A DNA stretch of 64,000 bases, from positions 1,240,001-1,304,000 of the forward strand of contig OZ250151.1 of assembly GCA_965237725.1 (NCBI GenBank). The letters are read 5' to 3'. Positions 1 through 7,818 of this stretch are shown here, in pieces. The notes beneath the pieces were generated by a model, which had not been told where the DNA came from, did no database searches, and saw only the letters and a program-made list of their open reading frames with translations. The DNA is from G965237725 sp965237725. Lineage in GTDB: Bacteria; Pseudomonadota; Gammaproteobacteria; Arenicellales; Poriferihabitantaceae. Each line of letters begins with the position of its first letter. Positions within the stretch are counted from its first letter, which is position 1. The position numbers and the translations under genes are program-made.

Positions 1-127
1 AAATGAATAGCCCATGGTTTTCCTCTATCTCAAATCGCCTATTAAAAAAAGCCAAATCAACTTTTCGAATTTATATTTTTTGTAAATATAAAATTTTCAA
101 AATGCCTACGTATATACAACTAAATCA

Positions 128-158
128 ATTGTGGGTCGGAGATTGTCCGACCCACAAT
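128..158 (-). terminator. Hairpin downstream of rplL
   Basis: A perfect 13-bp inverted repeat (arms 128-140 and 146-158, 5-nt loop) lies 15 bases beyond the rplL stop on the minus strand. No long U-run follows it, so it may be an attenuator or 3' stabilising hairpin between rplL and a downstream rpoB (expected outside the window) rather than a full terminator. Confidence 0.55.
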
Positions 159-173
159 CTATAAATTTCAAAA

Positions 174-560
174 CTACTTAAGCTCGCAAGTACCGCCAGC
201 TTCTTCAAGTTGTTTTTTGAAATCTTCGGCTTCCGCTTTCGCGACGCCTTCTTTAACAGGTGCAGGTGCGCCTTCAACCAGATCTTTGGCCTCTTTCAGA
301 CCCAATCCGGTGATTGCGCGCACTGCTTTGATAACGCCGACTTTTTTGTCGCCGAAACCAGTTAGTACAATATCAAACTCATCTTTTTCTTCTGCGACAG
401 CACCGCCTGCATCTCCGCCACCAGCACTAGGTGCGGCAACGGCAACAGCAGCGGCAGCTGATACGCCAAATTTCTCTTCCATATCCTTGATTAAATCGGA
501 CAGGTCAAGAACTGACATTTCAGAAATCGCGTCGAGAACTTCTTCTTTACTTAAAGCCAT
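174..560 (-). CDS. rplL: 50S ribosomal protein L7/L12
   Basis: 128 residues, the usual length for L7/L12. The N-terminal helical dimerisation domain (about 1-35, start MALSKEEVLDAI) is followed by an Ala/Gly-rich hinge (about 36-55). The C-terminal factor-binding domain follows, with KVGVIKAVRAITGLGLKEAK. L7/L12 dimers bind L10 to form the ribosomal stalk that recruits translational GTPases such as EF-Tu and EF-G. It is last of the rplKAJL genes seen here, 59 bases after rplJ, the standard bacterial order. Nothing is unusual in the protein. Confidence 0.98.
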   Translation of the reverse strand: MALSKEEVLDAISEMSVLDLSDLIKDMEEKFGVSAAAAVAVAAPSAGGGDAGGAVAEEKDEFDIVLTGFGDKKVGVIKAVRAITGLGLKEAKDLVEGAPAPVKEGVAKAEAEDFKKQLEEAGGTCELK

Positions 561-619
561 GGTAATTACTCCTGATAGCTAGACAAAACATAAAATTTTA
601 TGGACAAGGTGCACAGCTG

Positions 620-1144
620 TTACGCCGCTTCCTTCGCTTCTGCAACAGCAGAAAGCGTTCGAACACACTTACTCGGAACCTCATTGAGCGTGGTAACCAG
701 TTTCTGGATAGGAGCCATAATGGTTCCCATCAGTTTGGCAATCAACTCATCGTGACCCGGAAGCACCGAAAGACTTTTAATCATTGACAGATCAATGAGT
801 TCGCCGTTCATGGCGCCTACAGTGATTTTCAATTTTTCGTTATCTTTAGCGAACTTCGACATAACCTTGGCAACTGCGACTGGGTCTTCAGCTGCCGAGA
901 AAATGACTGGGCCGACAAAATGGTCGGTTAAACACTCAAAATCGGAATCTTTGATAACAAGCTTCGCAAGATTGTTTTTAACAACCCTGATCCACACGCC
1001 AGAGTTACGCGCATCCGTACGCAGTGCGGTTATCTGTGCAACAGTTAGTCCACGATATTCAGCCAATACTCCAGCCTGGGCTGAGCCAATCGCCTCAGTT
1101 ACCTCGCTGATTACAGCCTTTTTCTGATCGAGACTTAAACTCAT
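620..1144 (-). CDS. rplJ: 50S ribosomal protein L10
   Basis: 174 residues; L10 anchors the L7/L12 stalk to 23S rRNA and represses its own operon. The sequence matches L10 along its length (AEYRGLTVAQITALR, VVKNNLAKLV, FVGPVIFSAAEDP, VRTLSAVAEAKEAA). The ATG at 1144 is chosen because GGGAG (1156-1160) lies 11 bases upstream. A GTG at 1153 in the same frame would add three residues but leaves only 2 bases to that ribosome-binding site. It is followed by rplL. Confidence 0.96.
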   Translation of the reverse strand: MSLSLDQKKAVISEVTEAIGSAQAGVLAEYRGLTVAQITALRTDARNSGVWIRVVKNNLAKLVIKDSDFECLTDHFVGPVIFSAAEDPVAVAKVMSKFAKDNEKLKITVGAMNGELIDLSMIKSLSVLPGHDELIAKLMGTIMAPIQKLVTTLNEVPSKCVRTLSAVAEAKEAA

Positions 1145-1379
1145 ATAAAGCACACTCCCAATTAAATAATGGTGTCCTGCATCAGGGGAATTCCTGACTT
1201 CGGGTCACCGTCTACGCTGGCCGTCCCCAAAAAACTGAATACATTTAAGCGTTAAATTTCAACGCACCTGCGGTCTTTGACAACCCCATGTTCAACTCAA
1301 TGTGCCGAACTGAACATGGCGCCCCAAAACTTTTAAAACTATTATCAATGCTGAATTAATCCAGAATTAATTAGTTATT
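1145..1379 (-). promoter_or_regulatory. rplJL leader region
   Basis: The 235 bases between rplA and rplJ contain no gene. In this position bacteria have the untranslated rplJL leader, where L10-L12 binds to repress translation (family knowledge). A 9-bp perfect stem (1286-1294 with 1311-1319, 16-nt loop) and other short pairings are visible. Assignment as the L10 leader rests on position, not on a recognised conserved motif. Confidence 0.5.
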
Positions 1380-2081
1380 TCACTTGATCGCTGAGATACT
1401 CGCGCGATCTACTTTCACACCGGGCCCCATGGTGCTGGACAACGAAATCCGGTGAATATACTGGCCTTTTGCGGTTGCAGGCTTTGCTTTAATCAAGGCC
1501 GTTACCAAAGCATTTAAATTTGTCTCTAGATCTTCGGCTGCAAAAGATGCTTTACCCACGGGGCAATGAATTACACCTGCCTTATCGATACGAAATTGCA
1601 CCTGGCCAGATTTTGCATCGCTCACGGCTTTACTGACATCCGTAGTAACCGTTCCAACTTTTGGGTTTGGCATGATGCCTCGCGGACCCAGGATTTGACC
1701 GAGCTGACCAACCACACGCATGGTGTCTGGTGTGGCGATACAAATATCGAAATCGATTTCACCTTTTTTTACTTTTTCGGCAAGATCGTCCAGACCAACA
1801 ATATCTGCACCAGCGGCTTTTGCAGCTTCTGCATTTTCACCATCAGCAAATACAGCAACCCGAACGGTTTTACCCGTTCCTTTGGGCAACACCGTTGCCC
1901 CTCGTACGTTTTGATCAGACTTTTTGGCGTTGATACCTAGATTTACGGAAACATCTACGCTTTCATCAAATTTCACAGACGATAATTCTTTGATCAGTGA
2001 CAATGCGTCGATTATCGGATACAGTTTTTCGCGATCAACTTTTTCAACAGCGGCGCGAATTCTTTTATTTTGTTGTGTCAT
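1380..2081 (-). CDS. rplA: 50S ribosomal protein L1
   Basis: 233 residues, typical for L1, which forms the mobile L1 stalk at the ribosomal E site. Recognisable segments include FDESVDVSVNLGINAKKSDQ, RGATVLPKGTGK, GQLGQILGPRGIMPNPK and the C-terminal SSTMGPGVKVD. The start at 2081 (MTQQNKRI) has GGAGG 9 bases upstream and leaves one base after the rplK stop. An upstream in-frame extension overlapping rplK is disfavoured. Translational coupling with rplK is likely. Confidence 0.98.
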   Translation of the reverse strand: MTQQNKRIRAAVEKVDREKLYPIIDALSLIKELSSVKFDESVDVSVNLGINAKKSDQNVRGATVLPKGTGKTVRVAVFADGENAEAAKAAGADIVGLDDLAEKVKKGEIDFDICIATPDTMRVVGQLGQILGPRGIMPNPKVGTVTTDVSKAVSDAKSGQVQFRIDKAGVIHCPVGKASFAAEDLETNLNALVTALIKAKPATAKGQYIHRISLSSTMGPGVKVDRASISAIK

Positions 2082-2082
2082 A

Positions 2083-2514
2083 TTATGCGCCCTCCGTTTC
2101 AATACCCATACTCCGGGCACTACCCGCAATAATTTTTACCGCCTGATCCATATCATATGAACTCAGGTCGGGTTCTTTGATTTTTGCTATTTCTTCCAGT
2201 TGCGAACGGCTTACTTTGGCCACTATGTCGCGGTTTGGAACGGCGCTGCCTTTCTGAATACCTGCGGCTTTTTTCAGCAAAATCGAAGCGGGTGGGGTTT
2301 TCTTAATATAGGTAAAACTTTTATCCGCATAAACAGTAATCACCACTGGAACGGGCAATCCTTTTTCCATATCCTGGGTTTCCGCATTGAATGCCTTGCA
2401 GAAATCCATAATGTTGACACCATGCTGACCCAGTGCGGGTCCAACTGGCGGGCTTGGTTTCGCGTCCCCGGCAGGCACCTGCAGCTTGATATACGCATCA
2501 ATTTTCTTAGCCAT
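2083..2514 (-). CDS. rplK: 50S ribosomal protein L11
   Basis: 143 residues, normal length. The N-terminal domain (AYIKLQVPAGDAKPSPPVGP, ALGQHGVNIMDFCKAFN) and the C-terminal rRNA-binding domain (SMGIETEG end) are conserved. L11 binds the GTPase-associated centre of 23S rRNA and is needed for RelA activation and release-factor function. It stands between nusG and rplA as in E. coli. Confidence 0.98.
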   Translation of the reverse strand: MAKKIDAYIKLQVPAGDAKPSPPVGPALGQHGVNIMDFCKAFNAETQDMEKGLPVPVVITVYADKSFTYIKKTPPASILLKKAAGIQKGSAVPNRDIVAKVSRSQLEEIAKIKEPDLSSYDMDQAVKIIAGSARSMGIETEGA

Positions 2515-2615
2515 CTCTTTGACTCCTAATGTGGGTGCAAGCGCTCAAATAATTGAGCTCCCCGGTTAATATAAAAACGCTTTACAAATGCTATCTAGTT
2601 AATCACCGTGGTGAG

Positions 2616-3533
2616 TTAGCCTTTTTCGACTTGGGTAAAGTTCAACTCCACAGGCGTTGAACGCCCAAATATGGTTACCGATACCTTCAATTTTGATTTT
2701 TCGAAATTGGCATCTTCAACCGTGCCGTTAAAATCCTGGAATGGACCATCAATAATTCTGACGATTTCCCCTGGAGCAAATGTAAATTTCATTTTTGGCT
2801 TGTCAGCACTATCTGAAACCTGTTGAATAATTTCGTTGGCTTCCTTGTCGCTAATTGGCATGGGACGGTTTTCGGTTCCACCAATAAACCCTGCAACCCG
2901 GGGCACACTCTTCACTAAATGCCAGGTTTCGTCGGTCATTTCCATCTGCACCAGCACATATCCAGGGAAAAATTTTCGTTCACTGGTTCGTTTCTGGCCG
3001 CCTTTCATTTCCACAACCTCTTCAGTAGGCACTAAAATTCGACCAAAACTGCTTTGTCGATCAGCACGTAAAATATGATTCTGCAAAGACTTTTTTACCT
3101 GCTTTTCAAAACCTGAAAATGCCTGAACCACAAACCATCGCATGTTTGGATTATCATTTTGAGCTTCATCGCTTTGAGCTTGATCGCCCACTTCCACCGC
3201 ATTGGCTTCCACTGCATTGGCTTCAACCGGTGCATCGTTGCCACCAACGTCTAAATTATCACTTGGCTCTGATGGAATTTCTTCAGCAGATTGCGCTGGA
3301 GCTGATTCTGTTACCTGATCGCCGTCATTCTCGGTCAAATCAAGATCTGCATCCCCGGCGTCTCCAGAGTCACTTGAGTCGTCGCTAGAAGTAACCGCTT
3401 CAGCGGTTTCGGAACTCATAGTTTCAGAATGGTTGTTTTCATTCTCATTCGATGACGTATCCTGTGATTGCTTTTTTTGGTCTTCGGCGCCTGCTGTTTC
3501 ATCTTGCGCTTCATTCAATGTTTTGTCGTTCAA
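2616..3533 (-). CDS. nusG: Transcription termination/antitermination factor NusG with long acidic N-terminal extension
   Basis: 305 residues against about 180 in most NusG proteins. Residues 131-305 are a full NusG: NGN domain from MRWFVVQAFSGFEKQVKKSL (131-150), KFFPGYVLVQM, VPRVAGFIGG, then the KOW domain with FAPGEIVRIIDGPFQDFNG. Residues 1-130 are low-complexity and rich in Asp, Glu, Ser, Asn and Gln, with a short VEANAVEANAVE repeat. The start is a TTG at 3531-3533 with AAGGGG 8 bases upstream inside the end of secE, one base after the secE stop. The internal ATG at residue 131 has no clear ribosome-binding site. NusG couples RNA polymerase to ribosomes and Rho; the role of the tail is unknown. 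Confidence 0.95.
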   Translation of the reverse strand: MNDKTLNEAQDETAGAEDQKKQSQDTSSNENENNHSETMSSETAEAVTSSDDSSDSGDAGDADLDLTENDGDQVTESAPAQSAEEIPSEPSDNLDVGGNDAPVEANAVEANAVEVGDQAQSDEAQNDNPNMRWFVVQAFSGFEKQVKKSLQNHILRADRQSSFGRILVPTEEVVEMKGGQKRTSERKFFPGYVLVQMEMTDETWHLVKSVPRVAGFIGGTENRPMPISDKEANEIIQQVSDSADKPKMKFTFAPGEIVRIIDGPFQDFNGTVEDANFEKSKLKVSVTIFGRSTPVELNFTQVEKG

Positions 3534-3534
3534 T

Positions 3535-3888
3535 TTAATTACCCCTTACCCTGAGAATTACGTCATAGATTGTGTAAAACGATAAAGCGTCAAAACCCCA
3601 CATCATTAACCCAATAATGATTACCAGGATAATTACAAACAGAGTTACCTGCATCGCTTCTGGCTTTGTCGGCCAGACCACTTTCTGACGCTCAACATTG
3701 GCCCCTTTAATAAACGCCCAGGCTGTTTGTCCGGTTTCAGTGGTTAATACGAGGCCTGTTGCAAGAACCACACCAACAACCACAATACCAACCCGTCCCA
3801 ATTGCATCAGGTCACCAAACTGGTAATAAATCGCCACAGAAGCCATAATTATTCCAATGGCGGCTACAATTTTTACTTTATCGATCAC
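3535..3888 (-). CDS. secE: Preprotein translocase subunit SecE
   Basis: 117 residues with three predicted membrane helices (about 7-22, 32-50, 82-105), as in the three-helix SecE of enterobacteria. The conserved amphipathic segment and third helix are seen in ERQKVVWPTKPEAMQVTLFV. SecE clamps SecY in the SecYEG channel of the inner membrane. The start is GTG at 3888 without an obvious strong ribosome-binding site. It is separated by one base from nusG, and the nusG ribosome-binding site lies in its last codons. Confidence 0.96.
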   Translation of the reverse strand: MIDKVKIVAAIGIIMASVAIYYQFGDLMQLGRVGIVVVGVVLATGLVLTTETGQTAWAFIKGANVERQKVVWPTKPEAMQVTLFVIILVIIIGLMMWGFDALSFYTIYDVILRVRGN

Positions 3889-3962
3889 TTAAATTATTTA
3901 GGTATCTTGTTCATCATCTGTTAATAAATCTACAACTGCCTTCGTATCACCAGTTTGTCCGA

Positions 3963-4038
3963 TGGCAGGCCAGGAGGGAATCGAACCCCCAACCTGCGGT
4001 TTTGGAGACCGCCGCTCTGCCAATTGAGCTACTGGCCT
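3963..4038 (-). tRNA. tRNA-Trp (anticodon CCA)
   Basis: 76-nt cloverleaf on the minus strand with 3' CCA encoded. The acceptor AGGCCAG pairs with CTGGCCT, the anticodon loop is CTCCAAA flanked by GCGGT/ACCGC, and the T-loop is TTCGATT. It lies between tuf and secE. Confidence 0.97.
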
Positions 4039-4414
4039 TCGAACCGACTTGCTATGAATAACTTAACTCTTAAATCCTGTTTGAGAATAGAACACCCAGG
4101 GAACTTTATGACTCTCAGGTGCGCTTTAAACTTACTATTAATAAAATTTCTATACTTAACTTACAGAAATAGAGATTTGTGTTTGAGACGAGGCCCGAGT
4201 TAAGCGAGAAGCGCAATGTACATCGAGTACATGAGCATTCGAGCTTAACGAGAACGACGGTTCAGACGCAAAATCAATATCTCGAAAATTAGGATTTTTT
4301 CGTGAGAGCGAGGAAGCCAGGCGCGCAGAACCGCAATGTATATCGAATACATGAGGATTTGAGCACATGGCTGACGAAGCTATCGCGGAAAAAGTCAATT
4401 TTCTTACTCTTCTG
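4039..4414. repeat. Two diverged 120-bp tandem repeat units between tuf and tRNA-Trp
   Basis: No gene is seen here. Two copies spaced exactly 120 bp (about 4181-4300 and 4301-4414) share a core. Copy 1 has stem ATGTAC (4216-4221), loop ATCGA, stem GTACAT (4227-4232). Copy 2 has ATGTAT (4336-4341), ATCGA, ATACAT (4347-4352). The innermost pair changes C-G to T-A on both sides, so pairing is kept. The flanks (GCGCAA/CCGCAA, GAGCATTCGAGC/GAGGATTTGAGC) are also conserved. This suggests a structured RNA or a repeat family expressed in the tuf 3' region; function unknown. Confidence 0.7.
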
Positions 4415-5608
4415 TTATTCAATAATTTTGGAAACCACACCCGCACCCACCGTCCGGCCACCTTCACGTATCGCAAAGCGCAAACCGTCTTCCATCGCAA
4501 TGGGCGCTCCCAGATCAACCGTCATCTTGACGTTGTCTCCAGGCATGACCATTTCAATGTCTTTCGGTAAATCACACGATCCGGTTACGTCGGTGGTACG
4601 AAAGTAAAACTGCGGACGATATCCATTGAAAAATGGGGTATGTCGGCCACCTTCGTCTTTAGACAGAATATAAACTTCGGCTTCAAACTTGGTGTGGGGG
4701 GTGATCGATTTTGGCTTCGCCAACACCTGTCCCCGTTCCACTTCTTCGCGCTTGGTACCCCGCAGCAATACGCCTACGTTGTCTCCAGCCTGGCCTTCGT
4801 CCAGTAACTTGCGGAACATCTCAACACCCGTACAGGTGGTGGTGACCGTGTCATGGATACCCACAATTTCAATTTCTTCGTTGACCTTGATCACGCCGCG
4901 TTCAATACGGCCGGTAACCACGGTGCCGCGTCCTGAAATCGAGAATACGTCCTCTACCGGCATCAGAAAATCACCGTCTACAATGCGTTCAGGTTGTGGG
5001 ATATAGCTGTCCAGCGCTTCTGCCAGCTTGAAAATCGAGCCTTCGCCCATATCGGACGTATCGCCTTCAAGGGCTTTTAGGGCGCTACCTATAATAATAG
5101 GGGTGTCATCACCTGGAAATTCATAGCTGTCCAGCAGCTCGCGCACTTCCATCTCGACCAGTTCCATTAACTCTTCATCGTCAACCATATCGGCTTTGTT
5201 TAAAAATACAACGATGTAAGGGACTCCCACCTGACGCGCTAACAGAATATGTTCGCGGGTCTGGGGCATGGGGCCGTCTGCTGCAGAGCACACCAGTATC
5301 GCACCATCCATCTGGGCGGCACCGGTGATCATGTTCTTGACATAGTCCGCGTGGCCCGGGCAATCAACGTGGGCGTAGTGACGGGCTTCGGTTTCGTATT
5401 CAACGTGGGCCGTGGCTATGGTGATACCGCGTTCCCGTTCTTCCGGCGCATTATCGATCTCATCGAATGCCTTGGATTCGGTACCGCCATACTTCGCCGA
5501 TAACACCTTGGTCATCGCTGCGGTTAACGTCGTCTTGCCGTGATCAACGTGGCCAATAGTACCCACATTTACATGGGGCTTCGTTCTTTCAAATTTTACT
5601 TTCGACAT
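4415..5608 (-). CDS. tuf: Elongation factor Tu
   Basis: 397 residues, normal length. G-domain motifs are all present: GHVDHGKTTL (P-loop), DCPGHADYVKNM, NKADMVDDEE, then SALKALEGD. Beta-barrel domains 2 and 3 follow and the protein ends GRTVGAGVVSKIIE. EF-Tu delivers aminoacyl-tRNA to the ribosome as a GTP complex. It is downstream of four tRNA genes and upstream of tRNA-Trp-secE, the tufB-type locus of Gammaproteobacteria. Whether a second tuf exists cannot be seen here. Confidence 0.98.
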   Translation of the reverse strand: MSKVKFERTKPHVNVGTIGHVDHGKTTLTAAMTKVLSAKYGGTESKAFDEIDNAPEERERGITIATAHVEYETEARHYAHVDCPGHADYVKNMITGAAQMDGAILVCSAADGPMPQTREHILLARQVGVPYIVVFLNKADMVDDEELMELVEMEVRELLDSYEFPGDDTPIIIGSALKALEGDTSDMGEGSIFKLAEALDSYIPQPERIVDGDFLMPVEDVFSISGRGTVVTGRIERGVIKVNEEIEIVGIHDTVTTTCTGVEMFRKLLDEGQAGDNVGVLLRGTKREEVERGQVLAKPKSITPHTKFEAEVYILSKDEGGRHTPFFNGYRPQFYFRTTDVTGSCDLPKDIEMVMPGDNVKMTVDLGAPIAMEDGLRFAIREGGRTVGAGVVSKIIE

Positions 5609-5651
5609 GGTTCTTCTATTCTCGAAATTTTTAAAATCTCTAATTAATAAA

Positions 5652-5671
5652 TTGGCAGTTCAACCTGCCAA
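5652..5671 (-). other. Hairpin in tRNA-tuf spacer
   Basis: A perfect 7-bp inverted repeat (TTGGCAG / CTGCCAA, 6-nt loop) lies between tRNA-Thr(GGU) and tuf on the transcribed strand. There is no U-run, so it is more likely an RNA-processing or structural feature of the polycistronic transcript than a terminator. Confidence 0.35.
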
Positions 5672-5760
5672 CCCTTAACATCAAACTGGCTACCTAACGA
5701 CTAACCAGATGAAACATTTGTCATCCTTCGCAACTAAATCTAACTACCCAGTACTTCTAC

Positions 5761-5836
<76 letters not shown>

Positions 5837-5968
5837 ACGCTCATAAACAGTAGAGCATATAGCTACGGCAACCTGTTCTAATTTGCCTACTTTTGTCTTG
5901 CATGAATCTTGTTTTAAATGAAAAGGCCAACAAATCATTTCCACTATTCTTTACCACTATCCACCTTT

Positions 5969-6043
5969 TGGAGCGGGTGATGGGAATCGAACCCACATCA
6001 TCAGCTTGGAAGGCTGAGGTTCTAGCCTTTGAACTACACCCGC
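5969..6043 (-). tRNA. tRNA-Gly (anticodon TCC)
   Basis: 75-nt cloverleaf with CCA encoded, starting GCGGGTGTAGTTCAA. The anticodon arm is TCAGC-CTTCCAA-GCTGA. It corresponds to glyT in the enterobacterial thrU-tyrU-glyT-thrT-tufB transcript. Confidence 0.97.
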
Positions 6044-6137
6044 ATATTCACATTTTTCCGCATATTTACATCACATATTCACATCTTTTTGGCCAAACTA
6101 CCGCTAAACCTTCGTCCGTCTCTACCTGCCAATTTCA

Positions 6138-6222
6138 TGGTGGAGGGGGGAGGATTCGAACCTCCGAAGGCTGAGCCAGCAGATTTACAGTCTGCCCCCT
6201 TTGACCGCTCGGGAACCCCTCC
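6138..6222 (-). tRNA. tRNA-Tyr (anticodon GTA)
   Basis: 85-nt class II tRNA with long variable arm and encoded CCA. The acceptor GGAGGGG pairs with CCCCTCC and the anticodon loop is CTGTAAA. It corresponds to tyrU. Confidence 0.97.
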
Positions 6223-6381
6223 TACAAAATTTTTCACAAACGATCAGTTATTGCGCAGTGTTTAAAACCGGTCAACGATAAATAAGCAATAAACCCTGCT
6301 TTTTCTATTATTTGAAGATGAGCCTAAAAACTGCTCAACCTCGATTTAGCTATCATTAAGCTTAGCTATTATTAAACTATA

Positions 6382-6771
6382 TGGAGCCCGCAGAGGGACT
6401 CGAACCCACGACCTGCTGATTCTTACCTACTACCGCTTTCGCGGCCCAAACTTAACTTTCCCGCCGTAATCCTGGCAAATCCGGTCAAATCTGGTTTGGG
6501 GTCTGGACTTTCTCTTCACCTTGGCGCAAACCATTAAGATCTACGATTTAGGTGGGTGGTGTAAAGTCTCTACACTCCATCCCGGTGAAAATTCACCTAA
6601 GGACGTAGCACGGGATTGCCAATTTAGTTCAAAATCAGGGTTGAAATAAATCTACCCAGCACTCCAAATTAAACAAGGTTTCCCCGTTTTAGCCACCTCC
6701 ACTTCACAGGTTTCCCTATGAAGGTGCAATTTTTACAAATCAGCTGCTCTAGCCAACTGAGCTATGCGGGC
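6382..6771 (-). tRNA. tRNA-Thr (anticodon TGT), interrupted by a group I intron
   Basis: Two halves make one tRNA. The 5' exon is 6771-6735 (37 nt, starts GCCCGCATAGCTCAG, ends in the anticodon TGT). The 3' exon is 6421-6382 (40 nt, starts AATCAGCAGG, ends GGGCTCCA with CCA encoded). Joined, they give a 77-nt cloverleaf: acceptor GCCCGCA/TGCGGGC, anticodon stem GCTGA/TCAGC, loop TTTGTAA. The only oddity is a T-T mismatch at the second T-stem pair (GTGGG/CCCTC). It is the first tRNA of the tRNA-tuf cluster, where E. coli has thrU with the same anticodon. It reads ACA and, by wobble, ACG. Confidence 0.95.
6422..6734 (-). ncRNA. Group I self-splicing intron (IC3-like) in tRNA-Thr
   Basis: The 313-nt intron lies between anticodon nucleotide 36 and nucleotide 37. 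The 5' exon ends in U and the intron ends in G, as group I splicing requires. Visible elements (minus strand): P1, exon UGU with guide GCA (6727-6725), including the U-G pair at the splice site; P2, 9 bp with GAAA loop (6723-6702); P3, GGUGG (6697-6693) with CCACC (6559-6555); P4, ACGGG (6687-6683) with CCCGU (6614-6610), followed by GGAAACC; a 6-bp P6-type hairpin (6597-6584); P7, ACUUU (6567-6563) with AAAGU (6511-6507); P8, CACCU (6554-6550) with AGGUG (6521-6517); P9, CCGC-GAAA-GCGG (6444-6433). The motif GGTGAAGAGAAAGTCCAGAC closely resembles the core of the Azoarcus tRNA-Ile intron. No open reading frame lies inside, so no homing endonuclease. Confidence 0.94.
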
Positions 6772-6960
6772 AAAAATATTCAAAATAGTCGTTAAATAAC
6801 AACAACATATGAATATGTCGCCACCATTTTTTAAATTTTAGCCCGATCCAAGTGCTAGCGGAAATTGAAATAAAAAATGGAGCGCGATTTTACGCAAAAC
6901 AGGGCTCAAATTGCAATGGCAAATGCGGACTATAAGCAGATTAAATAGTGGACAAAATAC

Positions 6961-7818
6961 TTAACAATTAACCCTGGATAACCCCACATTGGCTTCAGAC
7001 CAGTCATGGGAAATGATCTGGCTTTCTTCGACACTACCCACTGGAATCTCCATCCAGTTAAATGGGCCCAATTTTCGGTATTCGGGTTGGGAATTGGCTT
7101 CTACTTCAATGGACTCCAGGTATTCCAGGAATTTTGTTGCCAGTTCTTGCTGGGTAAAGTAACCCAGTGAAATTCTAGCGGATCCGCTCTCTTCAAGATA
7201 AACAAAATGATCGAGGCTTTTTTGCTTTAAATCCTCAACAGTTTGTGCCGTGGAGCCTATGGAGGCAAATGGCCCCAGATAAACCCGGACCGCGCGTAAT
7301 TCACGACTTTCACTGGCAACATGGACAAATGAAAACTCATTTTGTGTCATCCAGTCGATGGCCGCTTGCCAGGATTCTTCCTTTTTAAATGGTCCAACCC
7401 GGTAGCACGATTGAGCGATAACCTGTATATCGCCATAATTTGAATCGATTTCCGCCGATGTGGTAATCGAACTATTCACAGCATCCGTGGCCTGGCTGGT
7501 TATGGTTTGAACTTCGGTATTTTCTCCTGTTTGTGAGCTGTCTGCCTCAGGATCAAGATCGCTTTGTACAATATTGTCAGCGTTTTGGGCGTTCGCCAGA
7601 TTCTCCTGAATCGCGGAAATATTGATTTCGGATTGTTCGCTGTTTTCAATTATTCCAATTTGCTTCAATTTTCCGGTTTCAACCAATAGCAACATACCTT
7701 CCTTGTTGACATCAGGAGTTGAAACCACCGATATTTCGTCGTTTGGTCCCTGGCGACCACTTGCCCATAAAAATACGGTAACGTTCGCAATCATCAATAA
7801 CGCGGCAAACCATTTCAT
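6961..7818 (-). CDS. SPOR-domain membrane-anchored protein
   Basis: 285 residues. An N-terminal membrane segment (about 1-20, MKWFAALLMIANVTVFLWAS) is followed by a low-complexity Ser/Thr/Glu/Gln linker. A region from about 137 (CYRVGPFKKEESWQAAIDWM to VYLEESGS) matches the SPOR peptidoglycan-binding fold. SPOR proteins bind denuded septal glycan in the periplasm; the exact role here is unknown. The start overlaps the end of coaX by 4 bases, so it is the third gene of birA-coaX-spor, an arrangement seen in other Gammaproteobacteria. Confidence 0.8.
   Translation of the reverse strand: MKWFAALLMIANVTVFLWASGRQGPNDEISVVSTPDVNKEGMLLLVETGKLKQIGIIENSEQSEINISAIQENLANAQNADNIVQSDLDPEADSSQTGENTEVQTITSQATDAVNSSITTSAEIDSNYGDIQVIAQSCYRVGPFKKEESWQAAIDWMTQNEFSFVHVASESRELRAVRVYLGPFASIGSTAQTVEDLKQKSLDHFVYLEESGSARISLGYFTQQELATKFLEYLESIEVEANSQPEYRKLGPFNWMEIPVGSVEESQIISHDWSEANVGLSRVNC

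Noticed and set aside
217..582. Long frames antisense to ribosomal, lpx, dnaE, dxr and rpsB genes
   Set aside because: They mirror conserved coding genes on the other strand and show no protein family of their own.
6422..6734. Alternative reading of the tRNA-Thr region as two broken tRNA fragments or an integration scar
   Set aside because: The halves rejoin exactly at a group I-type junction (exon U, intron G) with a complete set of core pairings, which a random insertion would not give.
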